The notes under the pieces are model-generated. The model searched no databases. It was not told where the DNA came from and worked only from the letters and a program-made list of their open reading frames with translations. The position numbers and the translations under genes were made by a program. Shown piece by piece: positions 52,030 through 60,954 of a stretch of DNA of 64,000 nt (positions are counted from its first letter, which is position 1; every line of letters begins with the position of its first letter). The DNA lies in contig JASLFU010000033.1 in NCBI GenBank assembly GCA_030150405.1, forward strand, positions 28,718 through 92,717, given 5' to 3'. The stretch comes from Ignatzschineria sp. Its GTDB lineage: Bacteria; Pseudomonadota; Gammaproteobacteria; Cardiobacteriales; Wohlfahrtiimonadaceae.

Positions 52030-54003
52030 ATGACTCAAGAGATGTCCCCTAAGCGTATAGCGAAGCTTTCACCCCAGGTGATTAATCAGATCGCTGCCGG
52101 CGAGGTAGTAGAGCGTCCTGCTTCTATTGTTAAGGAGCTGGTGGAAAATAGTATCGATGCAGATGCCACAGAGATCGTGATCGAGATTAAAAAAGGGGGG
52201 ATCGATCAGATTATTGTGCAGGATAATGGCCGAGGGATTGCCAAAGAGGATCTGAATCTTGCACTTTCAAGCCATGCCACAAGTAAAATTCGGACTGCGG
52301 ATGATCTTGTTGAGGTGGCGAGTTTAGGCTTTCGGGGAGAGGCTCTTCCGAGTATTGCTGCCGTCTCCCGTTTACGTCTTATCTCAAAAACGGCAGAGGC
52401 CGATTATGCCTATGAGATCCGGGGAGAGGGGCGAGATGAATATAATGAGCCGATGCCCGCTTCTCTTCCAGAAGGAACCCGAATTGAGGTGAGTGATCTC
52501 TTCTTTAATGTACCGGCACGGCGAAAATTTCTACGCACTGAGAGAACAGAGTTTAGTCATATTGAAGAGCTAGTTAAACGTCTTGCCCTTATTCGTTTCG
52601 ATATCGGTTTTACGTTAATTCATAATGGCAGGGAGATCTTTTCAGCACCTATTGCTCTAAGTCAAGAGGCTAAAGAGGCGCGTGTCAGCCAGGTTTTTAG
52701 CGAAGAGTTCATGGCAGAAAGTTTCTTCTTTAGTCATGAGAAAGAGCTCTATCCCGATGAATTTAGCCCGCCTCGGCAGTTAACACTTTCAGGTTGGATC
52801 GCTAAACCCACTTTCCATCGCAATAATGCCCGTTGGCAATTTGTTTATGTGAATGGTCGGATGGTGAAAGATCGACTAGTCGCTCATGCGATTCGGCAAG
52901 CTTATCGGGATGTAATGTATGGGGATAAATATCCCGCTTTTGTGGTCTATCTCACTTTAGATCCTGCCGCCGTAGATGTAAATGCGCATCCGGCAAAGCA
53001 TGAGGTGCGTTTTCGGGAATCCCGTATGGTGCATGATTTTCTCTTTAGCACGTTACACCATGTGATCTCTCAGCCTGAAGTTTTAGGGGAGCATGATCGT
53101 TCATACCGCGTAGCGGGGGGAGAGTTGAGTTCGGAATCTCAGCTTCAAGCGCAAGAAGGGGCGGATTCTCTCTCTTCGCAAGAGGAACTGCTTCTTCGCC
53201 AAGGGGGGAGTTACCCCGACTATGGGGGAGATAATGAGCCTTTAGGAAGTGATCGGCAAGGGGCGCTAAGTAGTTTAGGGCAAAATCGTTTTCGTAGCCC
53301 CCATTCACGGCCTTTAAATCTTTATGAGGCGATCGGCATGGCAACAGAGGGGGGTGGACAACCCTTTCTTGATGGCAGAGAGGGCAATGAGGAAAACTCA
53401 CTCCCATCTCAGGATGATGCCCCGTTAGGTTATGCTTTAGGGCAACTGCATGAGGCCTACATCTTAGCCGAAAATCGAGAAGGCTTAGTGATGGTGGATA
53501 TGCATGCCGCCCATGAGCGAATTATTTATGAGCGCTTGAAAGAGGCGATCCATAGCGGAAAAGGGGTGGTTAGGCAGGCTCTTCTTATCCCTAAAACGAT
53601 GGAGGCCACTAGTCGAGATATCGCCCTAGTAGAGGAGTTCTCCGAAGAGTTATTAGCGGTGGGATTGTTGGTGGAAGTTTTAAGTCACGATAGTTTAGTG
53701 ATCCGGGAGGTCCCCGCAAGCCTTATTCGTGCCGATGTGGAGAAACTTGTGGCCGATGTTTTAGAGGATTTTGATCGTTACGGTAGCAGCAAGAAGATCG
53801 AGGAACATATGAATGAGATTCTTTCAACCATGGCTTGCCATAGTGCGATTCGTCACCATCGCCGTTTAACTTTGCCCGAGATGAATGCTCTATTACGAGA
53901 TATGGAGCGTACCGAACGATCAGGGCAGTGTAATCATGGAAGACCTACTTGGCATGCTTTAGCGTTAAGTGATTTAGATAAACTCTTTTTACGTGGTGAA
54001 TAA
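52030..54003 (+). CDS. mutL: DNA mismatch repair protein MutL with endonuclease motif
   Basis: MutL links mismatch recognition by MutS to strand incision. Start ATG 52030 (MTQEMSPKRIAKLSPQVIN) is preferred, with AAGGAG six bases upstream. The 657 residues have an N-terminal GHKL ATPase (INQIAAGEVVERP, KELVENSIDADA, DNGRGI, GFRGEALPSIAAV), an acidic Gly/Ser/Gln-rich linker (about 355-460), and a C-terminal dimerisation domain. That domain carries DMHAAHERIIYE (490-501), the DQHA(X)2E(X)4E-type endonuclease motif, plus ACHSAI and CNHGRP metal-site motifs. aroE follows after about 110 bases. Confidence 0.96.
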   Translation: MTQEMSPKRIAKLSPQVINQIAAGEVVERPASIVKELVENSIDADATEIVIEIKKGGIDQIIVQDNGRGIAKEDLNLALSSHATSKIRTADDLVEVASLGFRGEALPSIAAVSRLRLISKTAEADYAYEIRGEGRDEYNEPMPASLPEGTRIEVSDLFFNVPARRKFLRTERTEFSHIEELVKRLALIRFDIGFTLIHNGREIFSAPIALSQEAKEARVSQVFSEEFMAESFFFSHEKELYPDEFSPPRQLTLSGWIAKPTFHRNNARWQFVYVNGRMVKDRLVAHAIRQAYRDVMYGDKYPAFVVYLTLDPAAVDVNAHPAKHEVRFRESRMVHDFLFSTLHHVISQPEVLGEHDRSYRVAGGELSSESQLQAQEGADSLSSQEELLLRQGGSYPDYGGDNEPLGSDRQGALSSLGQNRFRSPHSRPLNLYEAIGMATEGGGQPFLDGREGNEENSLPSQDDAPLGYALGQLHEAYILAENREGLVMVDMHAAHERIIYERLKEAIHSGKGVVRQALLIPKTMEATSRDIALVEEFSEELLAVGLLVEVLSHDSLVIREVPASLIRADVEKLVADVLEDFDRYGSSKKIEEHMNEILSTMACHSAIRHHRRLTLPEMNALLRDMERTERSGQCNHGRPTWHALALSDLDKLFLRGE

Positions 54004-54113
54004 TTGGGAGCTTTATCCCCGTCGGTTATTGCTGATCGTTAGCTATTTTAGCGGTGAAAGGGATTAAAGAATGCCTATAAAAATATTTTAAATATCAATA
54101 GGGGAGAGGGAAA

Positions 54114-54953
54114 ATGGAGCAAACAAGCGGAAATAAACAGCATCTCTGTGTAATTTTTGGTAATCCTGTGGAGCACTCAAAATCTCCCGACCTGCAGCAA
54201 CAATTTGCGCAAGAAGCGGGGGTGAATCTGCAATATCTTAAAGTTGCTGCGCCTTTAGATGATTTTAAGGGGACTTTAACAGAGTGGGTAAATAAGGGGA
54301 TTGTGGGCGCAAATATTACCGTCCCTTTTAAAGAGGAGGTGATGCGCTATTGCGATACCTTAACGGAAGCGGCTAAGATCGCTCAAGCGGTGAATACTAT
54401 TCGTATTGAGCCTAATGGTGAAATTGTTGGTCATAATACTGATGGTATCGGGCTTCTTGAGGATATTACCGTGAATAAAGGGGTTGCTTTAAAGGGGAAG
54501 AAAATTCTGCTTTTAGGGGCAGGCGGGGCAGCTCGAGGGATTTTAAAACCTCTTTTTGATCAGAATCCTGAGGCGATTACCATTACAAATCGTACGCTTT
54601 CCCGGGCGGAAGGATTGGCCACTGAATTTAGTGTATTTGGCAAGATTGAAGCCAAAGCCTGGAAGGATGTTCAAGAGTCTTATGATCTTATTATCAATGC
54701 GACAAGTGCCTCTCTATCCGGGGAGTTTCCTGGATTACAACCAGGCGTGATTCATAAAGGAAGTGTAGGGTTTGATCTTATGTATGGTGATCAACCTACC
54801 CCCTTTATGGAATATTTTCTTGCGCAAGGGGGCAGTGCCGTCTTCGATGGGTTAGGAATGCTGGTGGAACAGGGGGTTTTTGCTTTTGAGTTCTGGTTTA
54901 ATCAGCGGCCAGATAGCGCCGGAGCCTATCATCTATTTGGTCGGGAAAAATAG
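54114..54953 (+). CDS. aroE: shikimate dehydrogenase
   Basis: AroE reduces 3-dehydroshikimate to shikimate with NADPH. The 279 residues contain CVIFGNPVEHSKSPDLQQQF (substrate Ser pair), NITVPFKEEVM with the catalytic Lys, NTDGIGLLEDI, and the NADP loop ILLLGAGGAARGILKP followed by NRTLSRAE with the phosphate-binding Arg. GGGGAGAGGGAAA precedes the ATG. It acts two steps after AroQ (6004). The neighbours mutL and ubiE are unrelated, and the gene appears to be transcribed with mutL or alone. Confidence 0.96.
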   Translation: MEQTSGNKQHLCVIFGNPVEHSKSPDLQQQFAQEAGVNLQYLKVAAPLDDFKGTLTEWVNKGIVGANITVPFKEEVMRYCDTLTEAAKIAQAVNTIRIEPNGEIVGHNTDGIGLLEDITVNKGVALKGKKILLLGAGGAARGILKPLFDQNPEAITITNRTLSRAEGLATEFSVFGKIEAKAWKDVQESYDLIINATSASLSGEFPGLQPGVIHKGSVGFDLMYGDQPTPFMEYFLAQGGSAVFDGLGMLVEQGVFAFEFWFNQRPDSAGAYHLFGREK

Positions 54954-55208
54954 AGTCTTGAGCGATTCATTTGCTTTTCCCATAAAATGGGCGGGAATTT
55001 CCCTCTACCGGATGAAAATTCACTAAACTAGTTATGTTCTTCATAGACGAGGTAGGATCGTGCTGATTAATTTTTTGCCGATTAGGGAGCTTCGCCTATT
55101 GTTGAGTTTTGAGGTGAAAATAAAGTGAGCTTTGCCTGCCTTTAATCACGCTCCTTGCGGCGGATTTTGTTATGATGCAGATTAAATTTTTATTAAGGAA
55201 AGAGAGTT

Positions 55209-55955
55209 ATGTCTGAAGAGAAAACCCACTTTGGTTACGAGACTATCGATAAAGATAAAAAAGAGGAGCGAGTGGCGGAAGTATTCCACTCTGTAGCGGA
55301 TAAGTATGATCTGATGAACGATGTGATGAGCTTTGGAATCCATCGTCTTTGGAAGAATACAGCAATGTCCCTCTCTGGCGTGAAGCGGGGTCAGCAGGTG
55401 CTCGACCTTGCCGGAGGCACGGGAGATCTTACAAAACGTTTAAGTAAGCGAGTAGGGCCCGAAGGGCGTGTGGTTCTCTCCGATATTAATGAGTCGATGC
55501 TCGAAGAGGGTAGAAAAAGACTTATTAATGAGGGGATTGTAGGGAATGTTGAATTTAAACAGATCAACGCTGAAGAGATCCCCTTTGAAGATCAAACATT
55601 CGATTTAGTGACCATCGGTTTTGGCTTAAGAAATGTCACTGATAAATTAAAAGCGCTTAAAGAGATGAAGCGTGTTTTAAAACCTGGGGGCAGATTGTTG
55701 GTTTTAGAATTCTCACAACCTGTGATCCCAGGGCTCGGTAAGCTCTATGATTTCTACTCTTTCAATATTATTCCTCGCATGGGGGAGTTGATTGCAAAAG
55801 ATGGGGATAGTTATCGCTATCTTACAGAATCGATCCGTATGCATCCTGGACAAGAGGAGCTCAAAGCAATGATGCTTGAAGCCGGTTTTGATGAGGTGGA
55901 TTATAAAAATCTTACCGGTGGAATTGTGGCGATCCATCGTGGATTTGTCTATTAA
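55209..55955 (+). CDS. ubiE: ubiquinone/menaquinone C-methyltransferase UbiE
   Basis: UbiE C-methylates the ubiquinone (and menaquinone) ring precursor. The 248 residues contain the UbiE family marks: THFGYETIDKDKKEERVAEVFHSVADKYDLMNDVMSFGIHRLWK and the SAM-binding LDLAGGTGDLTKRLSK. The C-terminus GIVAIHRGFVY is typical. AAGGAAAGAGAGTT precedes the ATG. ubiB follows with about 110 bases between; ubiJ, which lies between them in E. coli, is absent. Confidence 0.97.
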   Translation: MSEEKTHFGYETIDKDKKEERVAEVFHSVADKYDLMNDVMSFGIHRLWKNTAMSLSGVKRGQQVLDLAGGTGDLTKRLSKRVGPEGRVVLSDINESMLEEGRKRLINEGIVGNVEFKQINAEEIPFEDQTFDLVTIGFGLRNVTDKLKALKEMKRVLKPGGRLLVLEFSQPVIPGLGKLYDFYSFNIIPRMGELIAKDGDSYRYLTESIRMHPGQEELKAMMLEAGFDEVDYKNLTGGIVAIHRGFVY

Positions 55956-56064
55956 TAGATGCTTAATAAGAGGCGATGGAGCTTTGAGTGCCTATTGATA
56001 GGGCTTTGAAGGCTTTAACGTTATTAACAGATCAAAAGCAACAAGCAGATAGAAAGGAAGAGTG

Positions 56065-57699
56065 ATGATTTCTCGGGGTTTACGAATGCTAAAAATTTGG
56101 TGGGTGCTCTTACGGTTTGGGCTGTATGATGCAGCCTTTTTGGTGCCCGGATTACGTCATTTTAAGTTTTTGCAGCCCCTTTTATCTCTCTTTAATGCAC
56201 ATAAAAGAGAGCCGCTTCCGGTGCGTATTCGCTTAGCTTTAGAGGCGCTAGGTCCTACATTTATTAAGTTGGGGCAGGCGCTTTCTACCCGCTATGATCT
56301 GCTCGATAAAGAGATTGTTGATGAATTGATTAAGCTTCAGGATCAAGTACCTCCTTTTCCTGCAGAGACTGCGATTGCCATTATCGAGGAAGCCTTTAAA
56401 AAGCCTTTAGATGAGATCTTTAAGGAGTTTGAAAAAGAGCCGATAGCCGCCGCCTCTATTGCTCAGGTTCATGGAGCAGTGTTACATAATGGTAAGCGTG
56501 TAGTGGTGAAGGTGGTCCGCCCTAATATTCGGCCGATGATCCTTCGGGATATTGAGCTTATGGAGACTTTGGCGGTGATGGTGGAGCGTTATTCCCCTGA
56601 TGGTAAGCGTCTTCGCCCTGTTGAAGTGGTCGAAGAGCATGCTCGAACCATTTTAAATGAGCTCGATTTAACCATTGAGGCAGCCAATGGTACTCAATTG
56701 CGGGATAATTTTAAGGATTCTCATATTCTTTATGTTCCGGAGATCTATTGGGATTATACCCGCAAAAATGTGATGGTGATGGAGCGCATTACTGGCGTTC
56801 CGGTAGGGGATGTGGAGCGTTTAAAAGCGTTAGGGGTTAATATTCCGCTGCTTGCACAGCGCTCTGTGGAGATCTTCTTTACTCAAGTCTTTGAGCACAG
56901 TTTTTTCCATGCAGATATGCATCCCGGTAATATCTTTGTGGATGTTACAAATCCTGCAGACCCTACCTATATTGCTCTTGATTTTGGCATTATCGGTACC
57001 TTAAATGAAGAGGACCAACACTATTTAGCGAGCAACTTTTTAGCCTTTTTTAATCGTGATTATCTCCGAGTTGCGGAGCTTCATGTGGAATCAGGTTGGG
57101 TTCCTCCCGATACTCCCGTAGGGGATTTTGAGGCGGTTATTCGCTCGCTCTGTGAGCCGATCTTTAATAAGCCTCTAAAAGATATCTCCTTTGGAGCTTT
57201 TTTACTCTCATTATTTCAAACCGCTCGGCGTTATAAGATGGAGATGCAACCTCAATTGATGTTGCTCCAAAAAACGCTCTTTGCTATTGAGGGGGTAGGG
57301 CGAGAACTCTATCCTGAGCTCGACCTTTGGGAGACGGCAAAGCCTTATTTGGTCAATTTCGTCAAAGAGAAAAGAAGCCCTAAAACAGTGGCAAAACGTT
57401 ATGTGCGAGATATTCCTACTTGGGTAGAGCAATTTCCTGATGTTGTACAAAATATGAATTTAGCTCTAAGACAAGCGGTGAAAGGCGAGATGGAGGTTGT
57501 CTTCTCCGAGCACTCTTGGCGTCGATTAGAGAAGCAGCAAGAGCGGGAAACAACACGCAAGATCTATGGCGGAATAGGGGGGATTTTTCTTGTATTTACT
57601 CTGTTAAATCTCGACAAGGCGCTTGCTACAAGCACTATTTTACTGGGTTTAGGAGCGCTTTTCTTTCTCTACCTTGCTCTAAAAAGAGAGCGTAAATAA
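56065..57699 (+). CDS. ubiB: ubiquinone biosynthesis kinase-like protein UbiB
   Basis: UbiB is an atypical ADCK/ABC1 kinase-like ATPase required for ubiquinone synthesis, anchored in the inner membrane. Start ATG 56065 is six bases after AGGA; GTG 56062 is also in frame. The 544 residues have the family marker FIKLGQALSTRYDLLD (KxGQ motif), AAASIAQVHGAVLHNGKRVVVKV with the A-rich ATP loop, FFHADMHPGNIFVD and LDFGIIGTL. Two helices at the C-terminus (about 500-540) anchor it. A strong terminator follows at 57778. Confidence 0.96.
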   Translation: MISRGLRMLKIWWVLLRFGLYDAAFLVPGLRHFKFLQPLLSLFNAHKREPLPVRIRLALEALGPTFIKLGQALSTRYDLLDKEIVDELIKLQDQVPPFPAETAIAIIEEAFKKPLDEIFKEFEKEPIAAASIAQVHGAVLHNGKRVVVKVVRPNIRPMILRDIELMETLAVMVERYSPDGKRLRPVEVVEEHARTILNELDLTIEAANGTQLRDNFKDSHILYVPEIYWDYTRKNVMVMERITGVPVGDVERLKALGVNIPLLAQRSVEIFFTQVFEHSFFHADMHPGNIFVDVTNPADPTYIALDFGIIGTLNEEDQHYLASNFLAFFNRDYLRVAELHVESGWVPPDTPVGDFEAVIRSLCEPIFNKPLKDISFGAFLLSLFQTARRYKMEMQPQLMLLQKTLFAIEGVGRELYPELDLWETAKPYLVNFVKEKRSPKTVAKRYVRDIPTWVEQFPDVVQNMNLALRQAVKGEMEVVFSEHSWRRLEKQQERETTRKIYGGIGGIFLVFTLLNLDKALATSTILLGLGALFFLYLALKRERK

Positions 57700-57777
57700 G
57701 AAAAACTTTTTTAAGTTGCTTGTAGGGTGTTAAAATCGAAAGCGAAGCATTGAAGCAACCTGCAAATTTTAAGCATT

Positions 57778-57813
57778 AAGGGATGAAACAGATGTTTTAT
57801 CCCTTTTTTGTTA
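57778..57813 (+). terminator. terminator after ubiB
   Basis: AAGGGATGAAAC pairs with GTTTTATCCCTT (one G-T) around AGAT, followed by TTTTG. Confidence 0.85.
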
Positions 57814-57870
57814 CAATAGTTAAGTTAAATCAATAATGTTTTGATTAATGATTTGACGAGGTATTTTGGG

Positions 57871-57899
57871 TTGGGGAATTTTTCTAAACCCTCTATACT
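57871..57899 (+). promoter_or_regulatory. candidate promoter for cytochrome c' gene
   Basis: TTGGGG (57871-57876) and TATACT (57894-57899) are 17 bases apart, about 57 bases before the ATG at 57956. The -10 is strong and the -35 weak. Confidence 0.55.
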
Positions 57900-57955
57900 A
57901 AGTTGAAGTTGTGGCATAAGTGCCGCAATCTATTCTAGATACAGAAGGAGTAATC

Positions 57956-58390
57956 ATGAGAAAATTAGTATTAGCAACGCTTTTAGCTGTGGGCATGACA
58001 GGCACTGCAATGGCAGAAGTGGATAAAGATGCGGTGATTAAATATCGTCAATCAGCATTCACCATCGCTGGCTGGAACATGGGTGTTTTAGGCGGCATGC
58101 TTAAAGGTGATATCGAGTATGATGCAGATGAAGCAAAAGCAGCTGCAGTACGCATTAACGAAATGGCAAAGCTTGTTGGTGATACCTTCATCGATGGAAC
58201 TTACGAAGGCAGCAATGCAAAGGCAGAAATTGCTGATGAGAAAGAGAAGTTCAACGAAATGCTCGAAAACTTCGTAAAAGAGAGTGAAGCAATGCTCACT
58301 GCAGCATCCGAGAAGAAGACTCTCGCACCCCAAATGGGTAAGCTCGGTGGTACGTGCAAAACGTGTCACGATGATTTCAAACTCGACTAA
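57956..58390 (+). CDS. cytochrome c' (class II, periplasmic)
   Basis: Cytochromes c' are four-helix-bundle haem proteins linked to NO binding and detoxification. Start ATG 57956 (MRKLVLATLLAVGMTGTAMAE) is right behind AGAAGGAG and gives a clean signal peptide (cut after AMA); the upstream frame to 57920 is rejected. The 144 residues have the family start KYRQSAFTIAGWNMGVLGGMLKG and a single C-terminal CKTCH haem site. The protein is fairly acidic. It stands alone, with terminator at 58511. Confidence 0.92.
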   Translation: MRKLVLATLLAVGMTGTAMAEVDKDAVIKYRQSAFTIAGWNMGVLGGMLKGDIEYDADEAKAAAVRINEMAKLVGDTFIDGTYEGSNAKAEIADEKEKFNEMLENFVKESEAMLTAASEKKTLAPQMGKLGGTCKTCHDDFKLD

Positions 58391-58510
58391 TTCCCGAGTA
58401 GAAGAGAAAGTTAAAGCGCTATAGGTTTAGAAAATAGGTAAAAGGATTCTTTTAGAGACTTTTAGCCAAAAAAATGTAGTAGTTCTATACAATAGGCGCT
58501 AAAATGCAAG

Positions 58511-58542
58511 AGCGATTGGCTATAAAGTCAATCGCTTCTTTT
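58511..58542 (+). terminator. terminator after cytochrome c'
   Basis: AGCGATTG and CAATCGCT pair around a 10-base loop, followed by TCTTTTA. It lies between the cytochrome and binding-protein genes. Confidence 0.75.
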
Positions 58543-58577
58543 ATGCCTATCCACTTTATATGGAGAAAAATAAAGTG

Positions 58578-59666
58578 ATGAAAAAACTAAAGCTTATGGC
58601 CCTTCTTGGATTAGGGGTATTTCTTGGTTCGAACGCGGCGCTTGCCCGTGAGGTTCGGGTATATAACTGGACAGATTATATCGATCCTGAATTGATTGAT
58701 GAGTTTACAGAGCAGACAGGGATTAAGGTGGTATATGATACCTTTGATAGCAACGAAGTTCTGCTTGCAAAGACGCTCACCGGTAATTCAGGTTACGATA
58801 TTGTAGTGCCTTCTGATTACACATTAATCTATATGACGCAGGCGAATGCTGTACAGAAGATCGATCGTTCACGCCTTAAAAATGCGAAGAATATCTGGTC
58901 TTTTGTCGATGAGCGATTAGAAGAGCTCCCAGGTGCAAATGAGTACTCCATTCCCTATATGTGGGGGACAACCGGGATCGCTTATGATGCCAAAAAGGTT
59001 GAAGCATTAATTCCGGATGCTCCACGCGATTCTATGGAGCTGCTCTTTAATCCACAATATGCCAAAGAGCTTGCGAGCTGCGGCATCTATTTAATTGATT
59101 CTCCAAGTGAATATTATCCGATGGCGATGCGTTATCTGGGGTATCCAGCAGATTCTACGGAAGAAGCACATCTTGATGAGGCAGACGCACTTCTTCAGGG
59201 AATTCGCCCTTATATTAAGAAGTTTCACTCCTCTGAATATATCAATGCAATGGCTAATGGTGATGCCTGTTTAGCGCTTGGCTGGTCGGGGGATCTTTAT
59301 CTTGCAAAAGCTCGGGCAGAAGAGTCTAACTCGGGCATTGAGATTGAGTACCATGTGCCCAAAGAGGGTGGACTTTTATGGTTTGATCAGCTGGCGATTC
59401 TCAAAAATGCTAAGAATGTGGATGAGGCGTATGAGTTTATCGATTATCTTTTAGATGCGAAAGTAAACGCCCGTGCTGCCGATTATGTGGAATATGCGAC
59501 TTCAAATGAGGCTGCGTTTGAGTTTGTGAATCAAGATCTTTTAAATGATCCCAGTCTCTATCCACCTAAAGAGGAGCTCGATCGCTTAAATGTAAAACAG
59601 CCCTATACTCAGCGTGAGCAGAAAAAGCTGATGAAGCGTTGGCTGCATCTTAAAGCTGCTAAATAG
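58578..59666 (+). CDS. periplasmic polyamine-type substrate-binding protein (PotD/PotF family)
   Basis: This is an extracytoplasmic solute receptor of the ABC spermidine/putrescine family. Start ATG 58578 (MKKLKLMALLGLGVFLGSNAALA) gives a normal signal peptide; ATG 58560 is the alternative. The mature start REVRVYNWTDYIDPELIDEFTEQTGIKVVYDTF is characteristic of PotD/PotF, followed by YDIVVPSDYTLIYM and EGGLLWFDQLAILKNAKN. Length 362 is normal. No permease or ATPase genes adjoin it; the partners must be elsewhere or missing. Whether it binds spermidine or putrescine cannot be told here. A terminator follows at 59723. Confidence 0.88.
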   Translation: MKKLKLMALLGLGVFLGSNAALAREVRVYNWTDYIDPELIDEFTEQTGIKVVYDTFDSNEVLLAKTLTGNSGYDIVVPSDYTLIYMTQANAVQKIDRSRLKNAKNIWSFVDERLEELPGANEYSIPYMWGTTGIAYDAKKVEALIPDAPRDSMELLFNPQYAKELASCGIYLIDSPSEYYPMAMRYLGYPADSTEEAHLDEADALLQGIRPYIKKFHSSEYINAMANGDACLALGWSGDLYLAKARAEESNSGIEIEYHVPKEGGLLWFDQLAILKNAKNVDEAYEFIDYLLDAKVNARAADYVEYATSNEAAFEFVNQDLLNDPSLYPPKEELDRLNVKQPYTQREQKKLMKRWLHLKAAK

Positions 59667-59722
59667 TGGGGCAACCTCTATATCGTATCTACAAAATGGT
59701 ATATAAACTAAGCCTAAGGGCA

Positions 59723-59758
59723 AAAAGCCAACTCGAGTTTAGGGTTGGCTTTTTTTAT
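59723..59758 (+). terminator. terminator after polyamine-binding protein gene
   Basis: AAAGCCAAC pairs with GTTGGCTTT around an 11-base loop, followed by TTTTTATG. Confidence 0.85.
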
Positions 59759-59919
59759 GGCTGATTTAAATTTTTGCGGCAACCTATCCTCTTTTTTAGA
59801 GGAGTTCTTTTAAGATCGCACAGGGGAATTCAGGGCGGAGCACTGTACTTTAATGTATAATGGGAGAAATAATTTATCGATTCATGAAAAGTCTTTATAT
59901 CAAAATTTAGGAGCAATCA

Positions 59920-60873
59920 ATGAGCGAAACTCGACACATTCCGTTACTTATTTTAGGTTCCGGCCCTGCAGGATATACTGCAGCACTCTACGCGGCGCGG
60001 GCGAACTTAAAGCCAGTTTTAATTACAGGAATGCAGATGGGCGGGCAGCTCACGACCACAACTCATATTGATAACTGGCCAGGGGGCGCCGAAGGGTTAA
60101 CGGGCCCTGTGTTAATGGAGAGCATGAAAGAGCATTGTGAGCGCTTTGGTACAGAGATTGTATTTGATCATATCCATACGGCAGATCTCTCTAAACGCCC
60201 CTTTACTTTAACAGGTGATGCCGGCACTTATAGTTGTGATGCTCTTATTATCGCTACGGGAGCTTCGGCAAAATATTTGGGCTTAGAGTCAGAGGCAAAA
60301 TTCCTCGGGCGTGGGGTTTCTGCTTGCGCTACCTGTGATGGTTTTTTCTATAAAGATCAAGAAGTGCTCGTCGTGGGGGGAGGAAATACTGCGGTGGAGG
60401 AGGCTCTCTATCTTAGTCAGATCGCCTCAAAGGTACATTTAGTTCACCGCCGCGATACTTTCCGGGCCGAAAAGATTCTGATCGATCGTCTCTATGAGCG
60501 TGTGGAAGAGGGGAAGATCGAGCTTCACCTTGATCGTGTATTAGATGAAGTGCTCGGGGATGAGGGTGGCGTGACAGGGGTCAATATTCGTTCAACAAAG
60601 GATGATACGATCGAAAATCTCACCTTAGGGGGAGTCTTTATCTCCATTGGTCATGCGCCGAATACCGATATCTTCAAAGGTCAGCTAGAGATGCGTGATG
60701 GTTATATTGTTGTAAATTCAGGGATTGATGGAAATGCCACCAGCACAAGCGTTGAGGGCGTATTTGCAGCGGGAGATGTAATGGATTCCCACTATCGTCA
60801 AGCCATTACCTCTGCAGGTACAGGCTGTATGGCCGCTCTCGATTCAGAGCGCTATTTAGAGATGCTGAAATAG
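59920..60873 (+). CDS. trxB: thioredoxin reductase
   Basis: TrxB reduces thioredoxin with NADPH through FAD and a redox-active disulfide. The 317 residues have the FAD-binding ILGSGPAGYTAALYAARANL, the active-site CATCDGFFY, the NADPH loop VLVVGGGNTAVEEALYLS and the late EGVFAAGDVMDSHYRQAITSAGTGCMAALD. TTAGGAGCAATCA precedes the ATG. A TATAAT at 59856-59861 is a plausible -10 element. pgk follows after a hairpin with little T-tract, so partial readthrough is possible. Confidence 0.98.
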   Translation: MSETRHIPLLILGSGPAGYTAALYAARANLKPVLITGMQMGGQLTTTTHIDNWPGGAEGLTGPVLMESMKEHCERFGTEIVFDHIHTADLSKRPFTLTGDAGTYSCDALIIATGASAKYLGLESEAKFLGRGVSACATCDGFFYKDQEVLVVGGGNTAVEEALYLSQIASKVHLVHRRDTFRAEKILIDRLYERVEEGKIELHLDRVLDEVLGDEGGVTGVNIRSTKDDTIENLTLGGVFISIGHAPNTDIFKGQLEMRDGYIVVNSGIDGNATSTSVEGVFAAGDVMDSHYRQAITSAGTGCMAALDSERYLEMLK

Positions 60874-60883
60874 TTTAAAGGCA

Positions 60884-60912
60884 GGGGCTTAAAGAAGAAT
60901 TTTAAGCCCTTA
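60884..60912 (+). terminator. weak hairpin between trxB and pgk
   Basis: GGGCTTAAA and TTTAAGCCC pair perfectly over 9 bp, but only TTA follows. It may be a weak terminator or mRNA-stabilising structure. Confidence 0.5.
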
Positions 60913-60954
60913 GCACCAGTGAAATTATCATCCACAACCGTAAAAGGATATCCC

